Assembly (NCBI GenBank): GCA_040285745.1 | Contig: JAUFOR010000008.1 | Span: 1,364,001-1,428,000 of the forward strand | Length of the DNA: 64,000 nt | Direction of reading: 5' to 3' | Origin: Barthelona sp. PCE | Taxonomy: Eukaryota > Metamonada: BaSk clade | Shown here: one piece after another, positions 38,701 to 48,101 of the stretch | Layout: every line of letters begins with the position of its first letter | Numbering within the stretch: the first letter of the stretch is position 1 | Translations under genes and position numbers: made by a program | The notes under the pieces: generated by a model | Told to the model about the DNA's origin: nothing | What the model saw: only the letters and a program-made list of their open reading frames with translations | The model's database searches: none

Positions 38701-39971
38701 AACCACAAACCCTTGACGTCCTGACCACCAATATCGATAACCATTTCAACGCCAGGCAGAATGTGAGCAGCAGCCATCGAGTGACAGACTGTTTCGACCG
38801 CATTGAAGTCCAGACCGAAACACTCACGAAGCATGAACTCACCGTAACCGGTTGAACAACCAGCGGCGAACTCAACATCAGGGAATTTCTCAAAGAATTC
38901 GTTGAGAGCCTGAATGCAAATGTGGATGGGAGATCCCTTATTGTTTTGATAATAATGCCAGACAAGGTCACCTTCACTGTCAATAGCAGCAAGCTTTGTT
39001 GTTGTAGAACCTGCATCAATACCCAAAAAGAGAGGGGGAACGATGCCTTCTGTCTTAACCTCGCCAAAAGCATGATCCTTATTCCATTGCGTTAACTGAG
39101 CTTCTGAAGTGAAAAGCTTAGGTAGGCATGTGACGGGAGATGAATTATCATTCAATAGATCGAGCTTGTTGAAGTCAAAAGCACTAACTTCATAACCGTA
39201 CTCATGAGCAGCTAAAGCAGCGCCCATTGCCACCCAAACATTAGCGTTTTCAGGGACAACACATGTGGGACAATCCTTTAGAGATTCTGTAAATAATTTG
39301 GCAAGAAAATCTAAATAAAAAAGAGGTCCACCTAAAAGCAAAGCGGGTCCTTCGAATTTCTGACCTTGACCTAACCCTGATATGGTTTGATCAACAACGG
39401 CCTTGAAAATAGAGGCTGCAATGTCCTCCTTCTTTGCTCCTTGATTGAGAAGAGCTTGGATATCTGTTTTCGCAAAAACTCCACAACGAGATGCAATTGA
39501 ATACATAACTTCATGATTGTGCGCGAGCTGGTTGATTCCTGTGACATCAACGTCAAGCAGCTTGGCACATTGCTCCAAGAAAGCACCTGTTCCACCAGCG
39601 CAAATATTGTTCATACGATTATCCATGTTTCCGTTTTCTGACCAACGGAGAGCTTTAACGTCCTCACCTCCGATCTCAATAGCGACACGTGTCTCGGGAT
39701 AGTACTTCTTTGAAGCTGATGCAGCGCAAATAACTTCCTGAATATAAATCAAATCAAATGCTTCAGAAATAAACATTCCTGAACTTCCAGTAGTGATGAT
39801 TGCTGCTTCTCGACCCTCGAGAAACTCTTCCATCTCTTTAAGGATGTCCAATGCTGTTTCCTTAACATGTGAATTGTGCTTACGGTAAGTACTGAATTGA
39901 ATCTCACCTTCAGCGTCTAAAATGACGGCCTTAACTGTGGTAGAACCCGAATCTAACCCAATAAGAAACAT
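35724..39971 (-). CDS. Double acyl-CoA dehydratase activase-related protein (BcrA/BadF/HgdC-type ATPase plus DUF2229/HgdB-like regions)
   Basis: 1,415 residues, no targeting peptide: it starts MFLIGLDSGSTTVKAVILDA, the phosphate-1 loop of an ASKHA ATPase. A second ATPase copy starts at about 315 (FLGIDAGSTTTKLAAID). Each copy keeps the paired Fe-S cysteines of HgdC-type activases: C124 (NNICAGGTGAFLEQC) and C163 (SRCGVF) in the first, C439 (NEACSSGCGSF) and C478 (SRCTVF) in the second, both 39 residues apart. A cysteine cluster follows (C596, C599, C603, C615, C622), then DUF2229-like and HgdB-like regions to the end. This architecture is typical of anaerobic bacteria, where it is linked to ATP-driven low-potential electron transfer to 2-hydroxyacyl-CoA dehydratases or related enzymes. 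In a eukaryote it points to lateral acquisition and anaerobic life. Substrate unknown. Confidence 0.9.
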   Translation of the reverse strand: MFLIGLDSGSTTVKAVILDAEGEIQFSTYRKHNSHVKETALDILKEMEEFLEGREAAIITTGSSGMFISEAFDLIYIQEVICAASASKKYYPETRVAIEIGGEDVKALRWSENGNMDNRMNNICAGGTGAFLEQCAKLLDVDVTGINQLAHNHEVMYSIASRCGVFAKTDIQALLNQGAKKEDIAASIFKAVVDQTISGLGQGQKFEGPALLLGGPLFYLDFLAKLFTESLKDCPTCVVPENANVWVAMGAALAAHEYGYEVSAFDFNKLDLLNDNSSPVTCLPKLFTSEAQLTQWNKDHAFGEVKTEGIVPPLFLGIDAGSTTTKLAAIDSEGDLVWHYYQNNKGSPIHICIQALNEFFEKFPDVEFAAGCSTGYGEFMLRECFGLDFNAVETVCHSMAAAHILPGVEMVIDIGGQDVKGLWLDQHGSLSNLVLNEACSSGCGSFLALFAASVGMGPAEFAKIALEAESPVDLGSRCTVFMQSMVKTAQKQGFGVPDISAGLAYSIVKNLLHKVLRTTHLPEKIVVQGGTFKSNAVLRALEIELKRDIVRAPFPELMGCIGAALFSKKQHETGVPCVGLDIKSLDLEWTQQKLTCNGCANKCLMTALEFNNGACFVSGNKCSKGETIALAQLNREVTKAKKEKLPNIYSWKIARTFRNQPVPELAPEQGMTIGLPRCLNMYQDYPFWSALLRSLGFKVKLSPMSSKRLTVLGRETIPSDTICYPAKVLHSHVLWLESRCDAIFLPCLPYNPRITSQDHYNCPIVGSYPEAATKCLEDFMEPGTVVHNPYLPLHDRKRLLVRLRDSMPDIFERFSRSVLKNAINLAFEHQDQFELECRHQNEAIVEYAADNGLTCIALVGRPYHLDAGINHGIPNILNELDCCVVDHDWADDREIKTDVLSQWTYHHKLYVTAHRTLETPHVQYVQLVSFGCGLDAVTSDQIKVILEPHKIYTQLKIDEVENHGAVKIRLRSLMAALENEKANNGETFKSEFKMPLLYTKEMYDEGWSILLPDLSPQHNTLLCAMFRGQGYPVFVARSPPEWRDEILDIALRHVHNDCCYPTLIVVGSLIKNYYHLVAEGKIDPKKVVFLTTQTGGPCRASNYPFFIRKALAALGLSHIPVGTMSMQGIEKHTGFSPGLSMAKKALESLVLGDIIMFYEQYMRPVELEPGTADHVSQKALDKGCQYFLSGGSFREVVQSIEHSFESIKIDKNKKPVEVGLLGEILVKYHPMSNMYVVRELEAQGARVFTPGIMDFILYCMYDSVGKREYLSNGWGNSIIYKTVIGYVQRLRSKYMPARFRHTIHSISDKAQALADRDLISVAFQAGEGWLLVSEAIEMMSSGCDNILCIQPAFCLPQHMLRCALFALRKEGANVSALDLDPGASSVNFKSRVTLFMAVAKRKAMQREMEQEAVAL

Positions 39972-40285
39972 TGTAATGAAAGAGGTAAATAAAGATTCTA
40001 GGAGATGTTATTCGTATTTAAAAACTGTGCTCTTCGGTTTTGCGATGCAAGTAAGTGAAGACAACCTTTAAAAATACTGAAACAGAAGCTATTGTTTGCC
40101 ACGATATAGAATCTTTTTAGTAATTCGTGGCACTTGGATTTGCCACTCAACATGCTATTTATGCATATTTATGTTCTTCCTTTCTAAAAGAAATCTCCCA
40201 ATTCTTTTTCACAACCTGCATTCAACTTTTCTTTATTTTAAACAGTTTTAATACAAACACATTTACATTTAAGCGAAGTTTTGGA
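39972..40285. other. Intergenic region upstream of the activase and downstream of the prominin-like gene
   Basis: 314 bases, AT-rich. The block 40090-40165 contains a near-palindromic pair (gccacgat and attcgtggc, then ttgccactc) that could form a small hairpin, but pairing is interrupted. Otherwise nothing is recognised. It should hold the activase promoter. Confidence 0.35.
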
Positions 40286-42472
40286 TCAACGAAACGTTGA
40301 AGAACCATCAAAGACCCTAATATTTGCTGAACTATTCGAAACCATAAGCTTTATCCTATTCAGCTTTCTTTTCTTTCGTTTATCAAAATTCCTAGCTGCT
40401 ATATAGAAATAAATGAGTATACAGATCGAAGTGATAATGGAAATACCTGTAATTGAAGCAAAAAAAGCATGATAACCAAACAGCTCATTACAAATCGCAT
40501 CATAATGATTATATATAAAATCATCAACCATATACTGCGATTCTAGGCCAAAATATTCTAAATTATCATCAATCCATGTGCTAAAGATGTCAATACTATT
40601 GTTTAATACATCTAAAATGGGTAATTGCAAAGGGAGGTTATTCAACTCTCTATTCAAGAAGTCAATGAGATCAGGCTTTGCCTCTTCCAATGCCGGTACA
40701 CCATACATATTAATGAAATTGTATCTGTTATTAATAATATCATTCTTTGAGCAGTTAAGATAATGGAGATCAAACTCCCACTCAATAGGCACAAGAGAAA
40801 GAATATGACTGTTATCGTAAACAAACCTGCATGACTGTGTAGAGTATGCTGACAACACCCATCCTGAAGTGAAAACTACAACAAGCAGCAAAAGTACTGT
40901 ATGAGTTAGACACATTGCAATTGGCTTGAGTCTAGAGTTATTACACGTTGCTCCTATAAATAGAAGGCAGCTCATGAGCACACAGAAAAGTAATAAAAAC
41001 CAATACATAAGATTCAAACTGATATAAAACGGAAAGTTCAAATATCGAAACACGTATGACTCTTTATCTTGAATTGTTGCTGTAACTTCTTTTAAAACTT
41101 CATGCACATTCACATATACAGATTTTGCCACTGTATCTGACGTCCGTACCTGGTTTTGTAATATAGAAGATATCTTCGTATCGTCAAATACTTCAACAGC
41201 CTTTAGTACTGTGTTTCCCACCGTTGAAATAGCTTCTGAAAAAGCTGAAAGCGTTTCTATTGCTGGATTCCAAGTTGAAATACTGGAACACCACTGAACA
41301 AACCGCTGATCCTCAGAAGAATTGCTAAAAGCAGCAGTTAAGTCACTAAATGCGGTATCTATATCTTCTGTGCGCTGCGAAATACATGCTGAATCACAGC
41401 CAGTACAAAAAATACTGTCAAAATTCGAAATAGCACCTTGGATAACAGAAAGACCAAGATCTGGGGTATCAATATCATAAATGGATGTCTTAAAGAAGTC
41501 CAGTGCTGATGAAAATGCAGTTGCGTTGATATCAAGCACTGCAGGACAAAGACTAATGGCTACGTTTTCCAAACTCCCTGTGGTGTTATACCAAGCTGTG
41601 ATCTCCTTACTAATGTTCTGAACCATTGCAAAATTAACTTCGTCACATATGCTGCCGTCCTCCAATATGGATAATAAAGTCACTACTGTATCAGAAGGAG
41701 GAGGAAAATTTTCTAAACTAAATTCCGAAGCTATCATTTGAACAACCTCTGCCACTGTATTCATCTGTGACAGTGTGATGTTCATTGATGAATTGTTTTC
41801 AATAAATTGAAAAAAATCTTCAAATACATCTTTAAGCAAATTTAGTGCATTTATAGACCTACTCAAATCCGCAAACTTGAAAGGAGGTGGGCTGCGTAGT
41901 GTTATACATTTGCTGCTACCGTGTAAAACAATATAGAGGATAAAGACAATAAAAATAACAAAGAATCCGAAAAAAACACTTCTGTGGCACTTTGAAGGAT
42001 CTGGTCTATGTACAATGGTTAAAGGGTTCCTCAAACACTTTATCAGCCACGTTGTGAGTACCCAAATCACTGAAAATACTGCGAACAAAGCTGGTATTAG
42101 TAAAAATAATCGTAAATTGAAAATCTCCATTCCAACTCCTGAACCAGTTAAAAATTGAACATACTCCAAAAAGTTGGGTTGCCAGATGCTACGTTCAGTG
42201 TTATCAATAGAATAGTCTTTAAAATTAAACACATCTGTGAATGTTTTGAAAATTGATGTATTAGTAACTGGCAATAACAGTTCATCGATTTTTTCGGTTA
42301 TATTAAAGATATCTGTGTCAACAGAAATCCATTGATTCGATCGATTTGACAATGGAGATAATAAATCCTCAAAAACGCTTTCAATCTCAATTTCAACAAC
42401 AGAAGCTTGTGTTAAAATTTGGCAAAAGCCCAGACAGAGCAAAAATACCTGCCATGAACATGATTTGAACAT
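40286..42472 (-). CDS. Prominin-like five-pass membrane protein
   Basis: 728 residues. A signal peptide (1-23) is followed by a short extracellular segment, two helices (about 115-145 and 165-190), a large Cys-containing extracellular loop (about 190-475), two more helices (about 485-510 and 520-545), a second large loop with cysteines and N-glycosylation sites (about 550-665), a fifth helix (about 670-695) and a short basic cytoplasmic tail. This signal peptide plus 2-2-1 helix layout with two big loops is that of prominins (CD133), which bind cholesterol and sit in membrane protrusions and cilia. Sequence motifs beyond topology were not verified; tweety-type proteins are an alternative. Confidence 0.6.
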   Translation of the reverse strand: MFKSCSWQVFLLCLGFCQILTQASVVEIEIESVFEDLLSPLSNRSNQWISVDTDIFNITEKIDELLLPVTNTSIFKTFTDVFNFKDYSIDNTERSIWQPNFLEYVQFLTGSGVGMEIFNLRLFLLIPALFAVFSVIWVLTTWLIKCLRNPLTIVHRPDPSKCHRSVFFGFFVIFIVFILYIVLHGSSKCITLRSPPPFKFADLSRSINALNLLKDVFEDFFQFIENNSSMNITLSQMNTVAEVVQMIASEFSLENFPPPSDTVVTLLSILEDGSICDEVNFAMVQNISKEITAWYNTTGSLENVAISLCPAVLDINATAFSSALDFFKTSIYDIDTPDLGLSVIQGAISNFDSIFCTGCDSACISQRTEDIDTAFSDLTAAFSNSSEDQRFVQWCSSISTWNPAIETLSAFSEAISTVGNTVLKAVEVFDDTKISSILQNQVRTSDTVAKSVYVNVHEVLKEVTATIQDKESYVFRYLNFPFYISLNLMYWFLLLFCVLMSCLLFIGATCNNSRLKPIAMCLTHTVLLLLVVVFTSGWVLSAYSTQSCRFVYDNSHILSLVPIEWEFDLHYLNCSKNDIINNRYNFINMYGVPALEEAKPDLIDFLNRELNNLPLQLPILDVLNNSIDIFSTWIDDNLEYFGLESQYMVDDFIYNHYDAICNELFGYHAFFASITGISIITSICILIYFYIAARNFDKRKKRKLNRIKLMVSNSSANIRVFDGSSTFR

Positions 42473-42657
42473 TTAATTACATAAAACTAATTATTGAAAA
42501 AGGTTAAAAAAATCAAAATGATCAATTCTTCACAGAACATTTCACACCCATTAAACATCTTGCTTTGTTCATTTAAAAGACGCTGTGTGTGAAAAGATAA
42601 CTAAAAAAAGATAAAATCGGCGCATTTTCACACAGCAAATTCTAAAACTTAGCCAAT

Positions 42658-44784
42658 TTACTCACAATCATTCAAAACTATTCTCCCTCGGTGGTATTCA
42701 TCATATCCAGGCATGTGATACTGCACCACATCAGCCTCTGCAATAAATGAAGGCATATGATACATTTCAACCATCGGACATTCACTCTCAGGGTCTTCTT
42801 CCACGTTGAGAGTGATCAATGACATCATCTTTGTCTCAAAATTATAATCAAATTGCTGATGAATGTTATTAGGGAAACGTTGTTCATCCACAAGATCAGT
42901 TGGAATATCAAGCACATGATTAGATCTAAAACGAGTTTTCAGGTAACCATCCACGACATTCGCCTTAATAACACCATCAACCACTCTTATCCAAGAATCA
43001 CCAACAAAGGAAACGAAAGATTCAGACAGTGTAATAGGCTCAAAGAAAATTTCAGATTCCCAATCCAAACAATATAAATGATGAACAGTCCCACCATCAG
43101 CATCTAAACTCTCAACATTAAACAATTGGCTTTTTGAATCTTCCAAAAAGTACTTAGCTGGAGTAACCCTTATTAAATCTGTAATGTCATACATCATTAC
43201 ATGCTTTTGAATTCGTACATCACCCTCACTCTCATCTAAAAACAAGAAAAAATGTACTGAGCAATCAGTAACAATCACAGCTGTTTGGTTGAAAGAGCTC
43301 CCATCTGCATGGACCAAAAAATCTTCAGGCGGCAATTCCAAAATCTTTGTTTTTCCTAAATATATCTTTGGACCATTAAAGTTATCAACAGCAACGGAGA
43401 CAACCTGCCCCGCTGCAATACCAAAGTACCCATCTCCATCATATAACTCAGTGATGATTGCTGTTGTTGAATTCTCCTCCCAATGTATCTTCAATATTTT
43501 CGGTTCAAAATCTTTCATCACTTCACATATTAAGGAAAATTCTCCGACAGGATTATAACATATTTCAGAATATTTGCATTCATTATGTGCTGCAAAGAAC
43601 ATACCTACATCCCTAACTACAATCATTCGCTTTTCTTTCAAAAAAAAGAAACAATGAGTGCAGTTGTCGTAGTTTCTAGAGTGAAGAACACCGTCAAAAT
43701 AAACTTTCTCCGGAAAAATGCTGGTTAAAAACAATATTTCATTGCTAGACTCTCTCCATTTGAGAACTCCATATGCCCCCGTCACATCACAACCATATAT
43801 AGTGCAATTCTCATAATTGAAGTCATTTAACGATAAATCTATATATTTCCGCTCAGTTATGATTGAGGAAGAACACCCTAATTGTCCTGAAGTGCTTCGC
43901 TGACCATTTTCATCAATCATTACTGCAATACAATTGGTCTCATGAACAAATAATAAGTACATGGAACTCTCTGACAGATGAAAGATAAAAAAATCACTAA
44001 AGTGCCCCTTCAAATAGTGTTTAAGAGATGGAAACCTCTGAAGCAAGTCAACTTGATGACACATGGAATCAACCAACACCAATTTTTCAAAGTTTTCATT
44101 ACCTTTCAAAGCAAAACATGCACAATTTGCATTTCTACAAATGATAGTATCGTGATAATAATAATCCAATGGTGCTATAAACGGTTCATGATTTTCATCA
44201 ATGTCATCTGGTGAAAAATTGTAATGAAACAGCATAGGGTTACCCATCTCATATCTTACCAACACGATATAATCAGAGTTAGATGGATAATACTCATAAT
44301 TACCTAAATATCTGTGCGACATTGATAACATACTTAAAAGATAACACTTTACGACTTCTTCGTCTGGAAAACCAACAGTGAAGAATAGATGGTTATCATC
44401 CAAGGGTTCAAAACCGGTTGATAAATAGCAGTAATCATCATTTAAAATGAAATCAAACTCAAATTCAATGTCAAATTCTGATGAAATATCAACACTATCG
44501 AAGCTGTCAAACAGTTGAATATGAAGACCAATGAGTGTATTCTCATCATCCCTCCTCTGTTCAAAGACAAAATACTTGGTACCATTTCTTGTCTTCTTCT
44601 TAGACCAATTGAAAACTGTATGACTTCCATCAATAATATAACCACAAAAATTCCCATCTATCAGTCTCGTAAGCTCGATATCCTGACAGGATGTCAATCT
44701 TACGCTTTCCCCCTTAAAATACAGTTTTCCCTCTGAAAATGACTTTAAAATCAGGTCATCTTCAAATTTTCGCACCCTTGGCAT
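42658..44784 (-). CDS. Unknown 708-residue soluble protein, beta-rich
   Basis: The single frame from ATG 44784 starts MPRVRKFEDDLILKSFSEGK. There is no signal peptide or membrane helix. The sequence is acidic, rich in aromatic residues, Asp and Ser, with regular short hydrophobic strands separated by loops, suggestive of beta-propeller or other all-beta folds (for example HYLKGHFSDFFIFHLSESS). No catalytic motif or named domain is recognised. It lies between the prominin-like gene and HisRS on the same strand, with 66 bases to the HisRS stop, which says nothing specific about function. Confidence 0.7.
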   Translation of the reverse strand: MPRVRKFEDDLILKSFSEGKLYFKGESVRLTSCQDIELTRLIDGNFCGYIIDGSHTVFNWSKKKTRNGTKYFVFEQRRDDENTLIGLHIQLFDSFDSVDISSEFDIEFEFDFILNDDYCYLSTGFEPLDDNHLFFTVGFPDEEVVKCYLLSMLSMSHRYLGNYEYYPSNSDYIVLVRYEMGNPMLFHYNFSPDDIDENHEPFIAPLDYYYHDTIICRNANCACFALKGNENFEKLVLVDSMCHQVDLLQRFPSLKHYLKGHFSDFFIFHLSESSMYLLFVHETNCIAVMIDENGQRSTSGQLGCSSSIITERKYIDLSLNDFNYENCTIYGCDVTGAYGVLKWRESSNEILFLTSIFPEKVYFDGVLHSRNYDNCTHCFFFLKEKRMIVVRDVGMFFAAHNECKYSEICYNPVGEFSLICEVMKDFEPKILKIHWEENSTTAIITELYDGDGYFGIAAGQVVSVAVDNFNGPKIYLGKTKILELPPEDFLVHADGSSFNQTAVIVTDCSVHFFLFLDESEGDVRIQKHVMMYDITDLIRVTPAKYFLEDSKSQLFNVESLDADGGTVHHLYCLDWESEIFFEPITLSESFVSFVGDSWIRVVDGVIKANVVDGYLKTRFRSNHVLDIPTDLVDEQRFPNNIHQQFDYNFETKMMSLITLNVEEDPESECPMVEMYHMPSFIAEADVVQYHMPGYDEYHRGRIVLNDCE

Positions 44785-44850
44785 AAATAATTTGAAAATA
44801 AAATGGAATAAAAGGTAAAACAGCTACTCTATGCAGCAACAATAGTACTT

Positions 44851-47475
44851 TTATTCGAATGCTAAGTTAGCGTATTCAGGATTCTGCTCATTGGAAGCAA
44901 GCATCTCACTTACAACATCCACGAATGAACAGATCTCAACCTCAACCTGTTCCCTGGTCAAGAGGTTCTTGATGCTAATCGTTCCGTTATCCAGCTCTGT
45001 CTCACCAACAATGATGACAACATCACAGCCCATCTTCGTCGCTGTTGTCATGTCGTCTTTTGTTTTTGAGTTCTTGACCTGTGTGAATTCCGAAGCTATA
45101 CCGGCTTCCCAGAGAAGACCTGTCACCCACATGCGTTTCATGAGGAAGTCATATTTGGTAGACTTGCCCGCCTGTGTGACATACACACGTGTCTGCTTTG
45201 TGCGCAACTTCATATTGTGCTCGATAAGTGTAAAGACACGTTCAATACCGACTGAAAATCCAACAGAGGGGATCTCCTTTGTGCCAAACATACCGATTAA
45301 CCCGTCGTATCGACCACCGCCACCGATGGAGCCAACCAGACCAGTTGCGGATACTGCCTCAAAGATGGGACCAGTGTAGTATGAAAGACCACGGGCAAGG
45401 GACATATCTAAGCGGATGTTTGCGGTTGGGCGCATGCAGATGATGTATTGCATCAGCAATTCAAGTTCGTCCACGGCCTTTCGACCAGCCTCATCGTCGT
45501 AGAGGCGTCCCTCAGCGAGCTCGATTTCCTTCAGTTGGGAAATGACACTCTCGTGTGTACCAGTGACGGCAGCGAAACGTTCAAGCCAAGAACAAACTTC
45601 CTCGGTCAAACCTCGCTCATTGATGAGCTCATCTTTGACTGATTCCCATGGCTCCTTATCGAGCTTGTCGATGGAAGCGCAGACTGCTGCAAACTTCGAC
45701 GAGGGGACACCACAAAGTTCCACTGCCCTTTGGAGCACCATTCTGTGAGAAACCTTAATCCAAAACTCACCAATGGGAAGGTCCGACAACACTTCGTCTG
45801 CCATCACCAAAATCTCTGCATCAGGAACCATAGGAGCGTACTTGCCAGCAATGTCGAGATCGCACTGATAAAATTCACGGTAACGGCCTTTCGACATGTT
45901 GGGCTGATCGCGACGGTACACCTTTGCGATGTGGTACCGCTTGATACGTGATGTGCTAGTAAGGGCGCAATAACGGGCAAAGGGAACCGTCAGGTCATAA
46001 CGGAGTGAACATAACTCACCGCCTTGATCCTCAAGGTTATAAATGAGTTTAGCGCCCTCTTCACCGTACTTGCCCAGTAAGGTCTTACGGAGCTCGAAGA
46101 CTGGGGTATCAATCGGGACAGCACCGTGCTTCTCAAAGGTCTCAGCGATCCTCTTCATTGCGTAGTTACGAATACTCATCTGCTCGGGGCCAAAGTCCCT
46201 GGTTCCCTTAGGGATCTTGGGCCTCTTAGCCTGTTGATCGTTGTCAAACACTGTTTGCAAATCACTGGAAAGAGCTACAAGATCACGGAAGGTAACAGTT
46301 CCTTTCTCAATGATTTTCTTCAACGAACACATGAAGCGCTCGACGTGGACCGATATTTGCCACAACCTCTTCTCCTTCTGGGGCTTACTCAATGACTGCT
46401 CAATTTTTGCTGCAAGATCATCCTTACCCTCCTCGCGAAGGGTCGCGACACGCTGGATCGTTGCTGTTCTCTTCTTCTCGATAGCAATGGCCTGCTTCTC
46501 TGCGAGACCCGACATAATCTTATCGAAATCATTGTAAGCAAATGAAAGCAGCTCGAAGAAAAAGGCATACAATTCTTCAGAACCAAAATCTGTGGAACCT
46601 AAGAATTCTTCGCCTGTCATCAAACGAGAGAGCTCAAACAGAGGAATGGCGTCTAGCATGAACACGTCTGATGTGGCAAATGCTGAGGTGCCTGTGCAAC
46701 TGTTAACATCAATACGCAGCCCAGGTCTGATAGAGGCTAACTTGCTGCGCAACACACCAATGTGCTCCAGGAGACCTGAAAGCCCGTCGATGCGATTCTT
46801 GCTCTTTGGAGTAACCTGCTTGGTTGAATCCAAAGCACACGAGATGTTGCCCAGTGTGGTTGCCATCGAAGCTCGCGTCATGCCGGGGAAGGCGTTATAG
46901 TCGAGGACGCCACTGTTTACGGCCTCCTTGTCCATCTTATACGCAACAAGACCCTCCATAACGCTGACCATAGAAGCTAACACACTGTATTTAACCAATA
47001 ACTGCGCTTTTGCTATGTATCCTGCATCAATTACAAGACGAACGTCCTTGCCGTCGAACAAAACACCTTCCGGGAGCATCTCGTCGATAGAACACATGTT
47101 TCCTTCTCTGTCAACAACAAAAGAACCCGGGCAAGGGAAATCGCACTGAATTTCATTGTTGTTCATGAAGTATGCAGGAACAAAGCCGCTGTTGTACAAA
47201 TCAACGCAGAATTCGATCAGTGTAAGGCGAGGGAGCTTGTTGTGTTGAACAGCAGCACCCAATCCCAAAAGAAATGCAGCTTTGAGTGTTTCAATGTTAA
47301 AAAGTCCAGCTAACACTGTTTCCTCGGATGAGCAGTGCTTTTTGTATGCAAAACGCGGTTTCACAGTTGTGTTGGTAAGTGATTCTAATAAAGAAATATC
47401 CAAAATGATGTTGGCATTCTCGACGACCGCCTGGAACAGGTCTTCGATGATGCGTGTATTCTTATCCAAAAGCAT
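44851..47475 (-). CDS. HARS: Histidyl-tRNA synthetase with an N-terminal aromatic-amino-acid-lyase-like extension
   Basis: 874 residues. The class II catalytic core starts at about 415 (KIPKGTRDFGPEQM) and shows LRYDLTVPFARY, motif 2 YRRDQPNMSKGRYREFYQCD, the histidine-specific LARGLSYYTG and GGGGRYDGLIGMFG, and motif 3 VGFSVGIERV. An anticodon-binding domain ends the protein. Residues 1-400 form an alpha-helical region resembling the L-aspartase/PAL superfamily, without the Ala-Ser-Gly triad that forms the MIO cofactor. I recall a similar extension in plant cytosolic HisRS of about 880 residues. The core activity (charging tRNA-His) is certain; the extension is probably non-catalytic. Its start lies 68 bases from the divergent 47544 gene. 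Confidence 0.93.
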   Translation of the reverse strand: MLLDKNTRIIEDLFQAVVENANIILDISLLESLTNTTVKPRFAYKKHCSSEETVLAGLFNIETLKAAFLLGLGAAVQHNKLPRLTLIEFCVDLYNSGFVPAYFMNNNEIQCDFPCPGSFVVDREGNMCSIDEMLPEGVLFDGKDVRLVIDAGYIAKAQLLVKYSVLASMVSVMEGLVAYKMDKEAVNSGVLDYNAFPGMTRASMATTLGNISCALDSTKQVTPKSKNRIDGLSGLLEHIGVLRSKLASIRPGLRIDVNSCTGTSAFATSDVFMLDAIPLFELSRLMTGEEFLGSTDFGSEELYAFFFELLSFAYNDFDKIMSGLAEKQAIAIEKKRTATIQRVATLREEGKDDLAAKIEQSLSKPQKEKRLWQISVHVERFMCSLKKIIEKGTVTFRDLVALSSDLQTVFDNDQQAKRPKIPKGTRDFGPEQMSIRNYAMKRIAETFEKHGAVPIDTPVFELRKTLLGKYGEEGAKLIYNLEDQGGELCSLRYDLTVPFARYCALTSTSRIKRYHIAKVYRRDQPNMSKGRYREFYQCDLDIAGKYAPMVPDAEILVMADEVLSDLPIGEFWIKVSHRMVLQRAVELCGVPSSKFAAVCASIDKLDKEPWESVKDELINERGLTEEVCSWLERFAAVTGTHESVISQLKEIELAEGRLYDDEAGRKAVDELELLMQYIICMRPTANIRLDMSLARGLSYYTGPIFEAVSATGLVGSIGGGGRYDGLIGMFGTKEIPSVGFSVGIERVFTLIEHNMKLRTKQTRVYVTQAGKSTKYDFLMKRMWVTGLLWEAGIASEFTQVKNSKTKDDMTTATKMGCDVVIIVGETELDNGTISIKNLLTREQVEVEICSFVDVVSEMLASNEQNPEYANLAFE

Positions 47476-47543
47476 GGAGTTGAAAAAGGAAGAAATGTAG
47501 ATAATAGCCCCGTTATTCTGTTTTCAACGTATTCGGGCATAAT

Positions 47544-48101
47544 ATGTTATTTTCAAGGGTAGAAACTTCGTCAGAAGAAGAAGATGAGGTTGAGGATATC
47601 AAGATTGAGATAAAGTCCGTTGATCTGAACATCTCAAATTTGGGCAGACCAGATGAACCAAGATCACACAATGGCTCACCTGTGGGCACATCATTGGACG
47701 CCAAAATTGCTCTGTTGGATGTTGATACAGTATCTGAAAGCGAAACCAGCGACGAGAGTGATGGTGAAGATATCTCAATTAAGCTAATTCAACCTGCATT
47801 TAAGCGTGAACACTCGACAAAAAGCCTTAAAAGCGCCTCATCAATTGAATCACTGGTGGAAACAAGAAAAAAGGTGAAGCTCAACTGCATTGGTACGACG
47901 CAACAAGGTATTTTGTTCGTAGAGAATATTGAAACAGTCCTAGATGCACGCAATCAGCTAATTGAGAGTGAAAATCAAAGGAATCAAAACGAGCTAACAC
48001 AGATTCAAGGTATTCTGGATGGAAATCTGAAAAAGGTGAATGGTTTTATTCAAAAGTTGCATAAATCTAATAATATCATAGCTTCTTCCATGGAAATGTA
48101 G
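47544..48101 (+). CDS. Small acidic protein with C-terminal coiled coil, unknown function
   Basis: 185 residues starting MLFSRVETSSEEEDEVEDIK. The N-terminal two thirds are Ser/Asp/Glu-rich and probably disordered; a predicted helix or coiled coil occupies about 125-180 (LDARNQLIESENQRNQNELT). No domain is recognised. The start is shared in a 68-base divergent region with HisRS, and the 3' end overlaps the next convergent gene by 26 bases. Confidence 0.6.
   Translation: MLFSRVETSSEEEDEVEDIKIEIKSVDLNISNLGRPDEPRSHNGSPVGTSLDAKIALLDVDTVSESETSDESDGEDISIKLIQPAFKREHSTKSLKSASSIESLVETRKKVKLNCIGTTQQGILFVENIETVLDARNQLIESENQRNQNELTQIQGILDGNLKKVNGFIQKLHKSNNIIASSMEM

Noticed and set aside
35724-39971. Bacterial contamination as explanation of the activase gene
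   Set aside because: It is flanked at 63 bases by an ABCG half-transporter gene and at 314 bases by a prominin-like gene on continuous sequence of similar composition.
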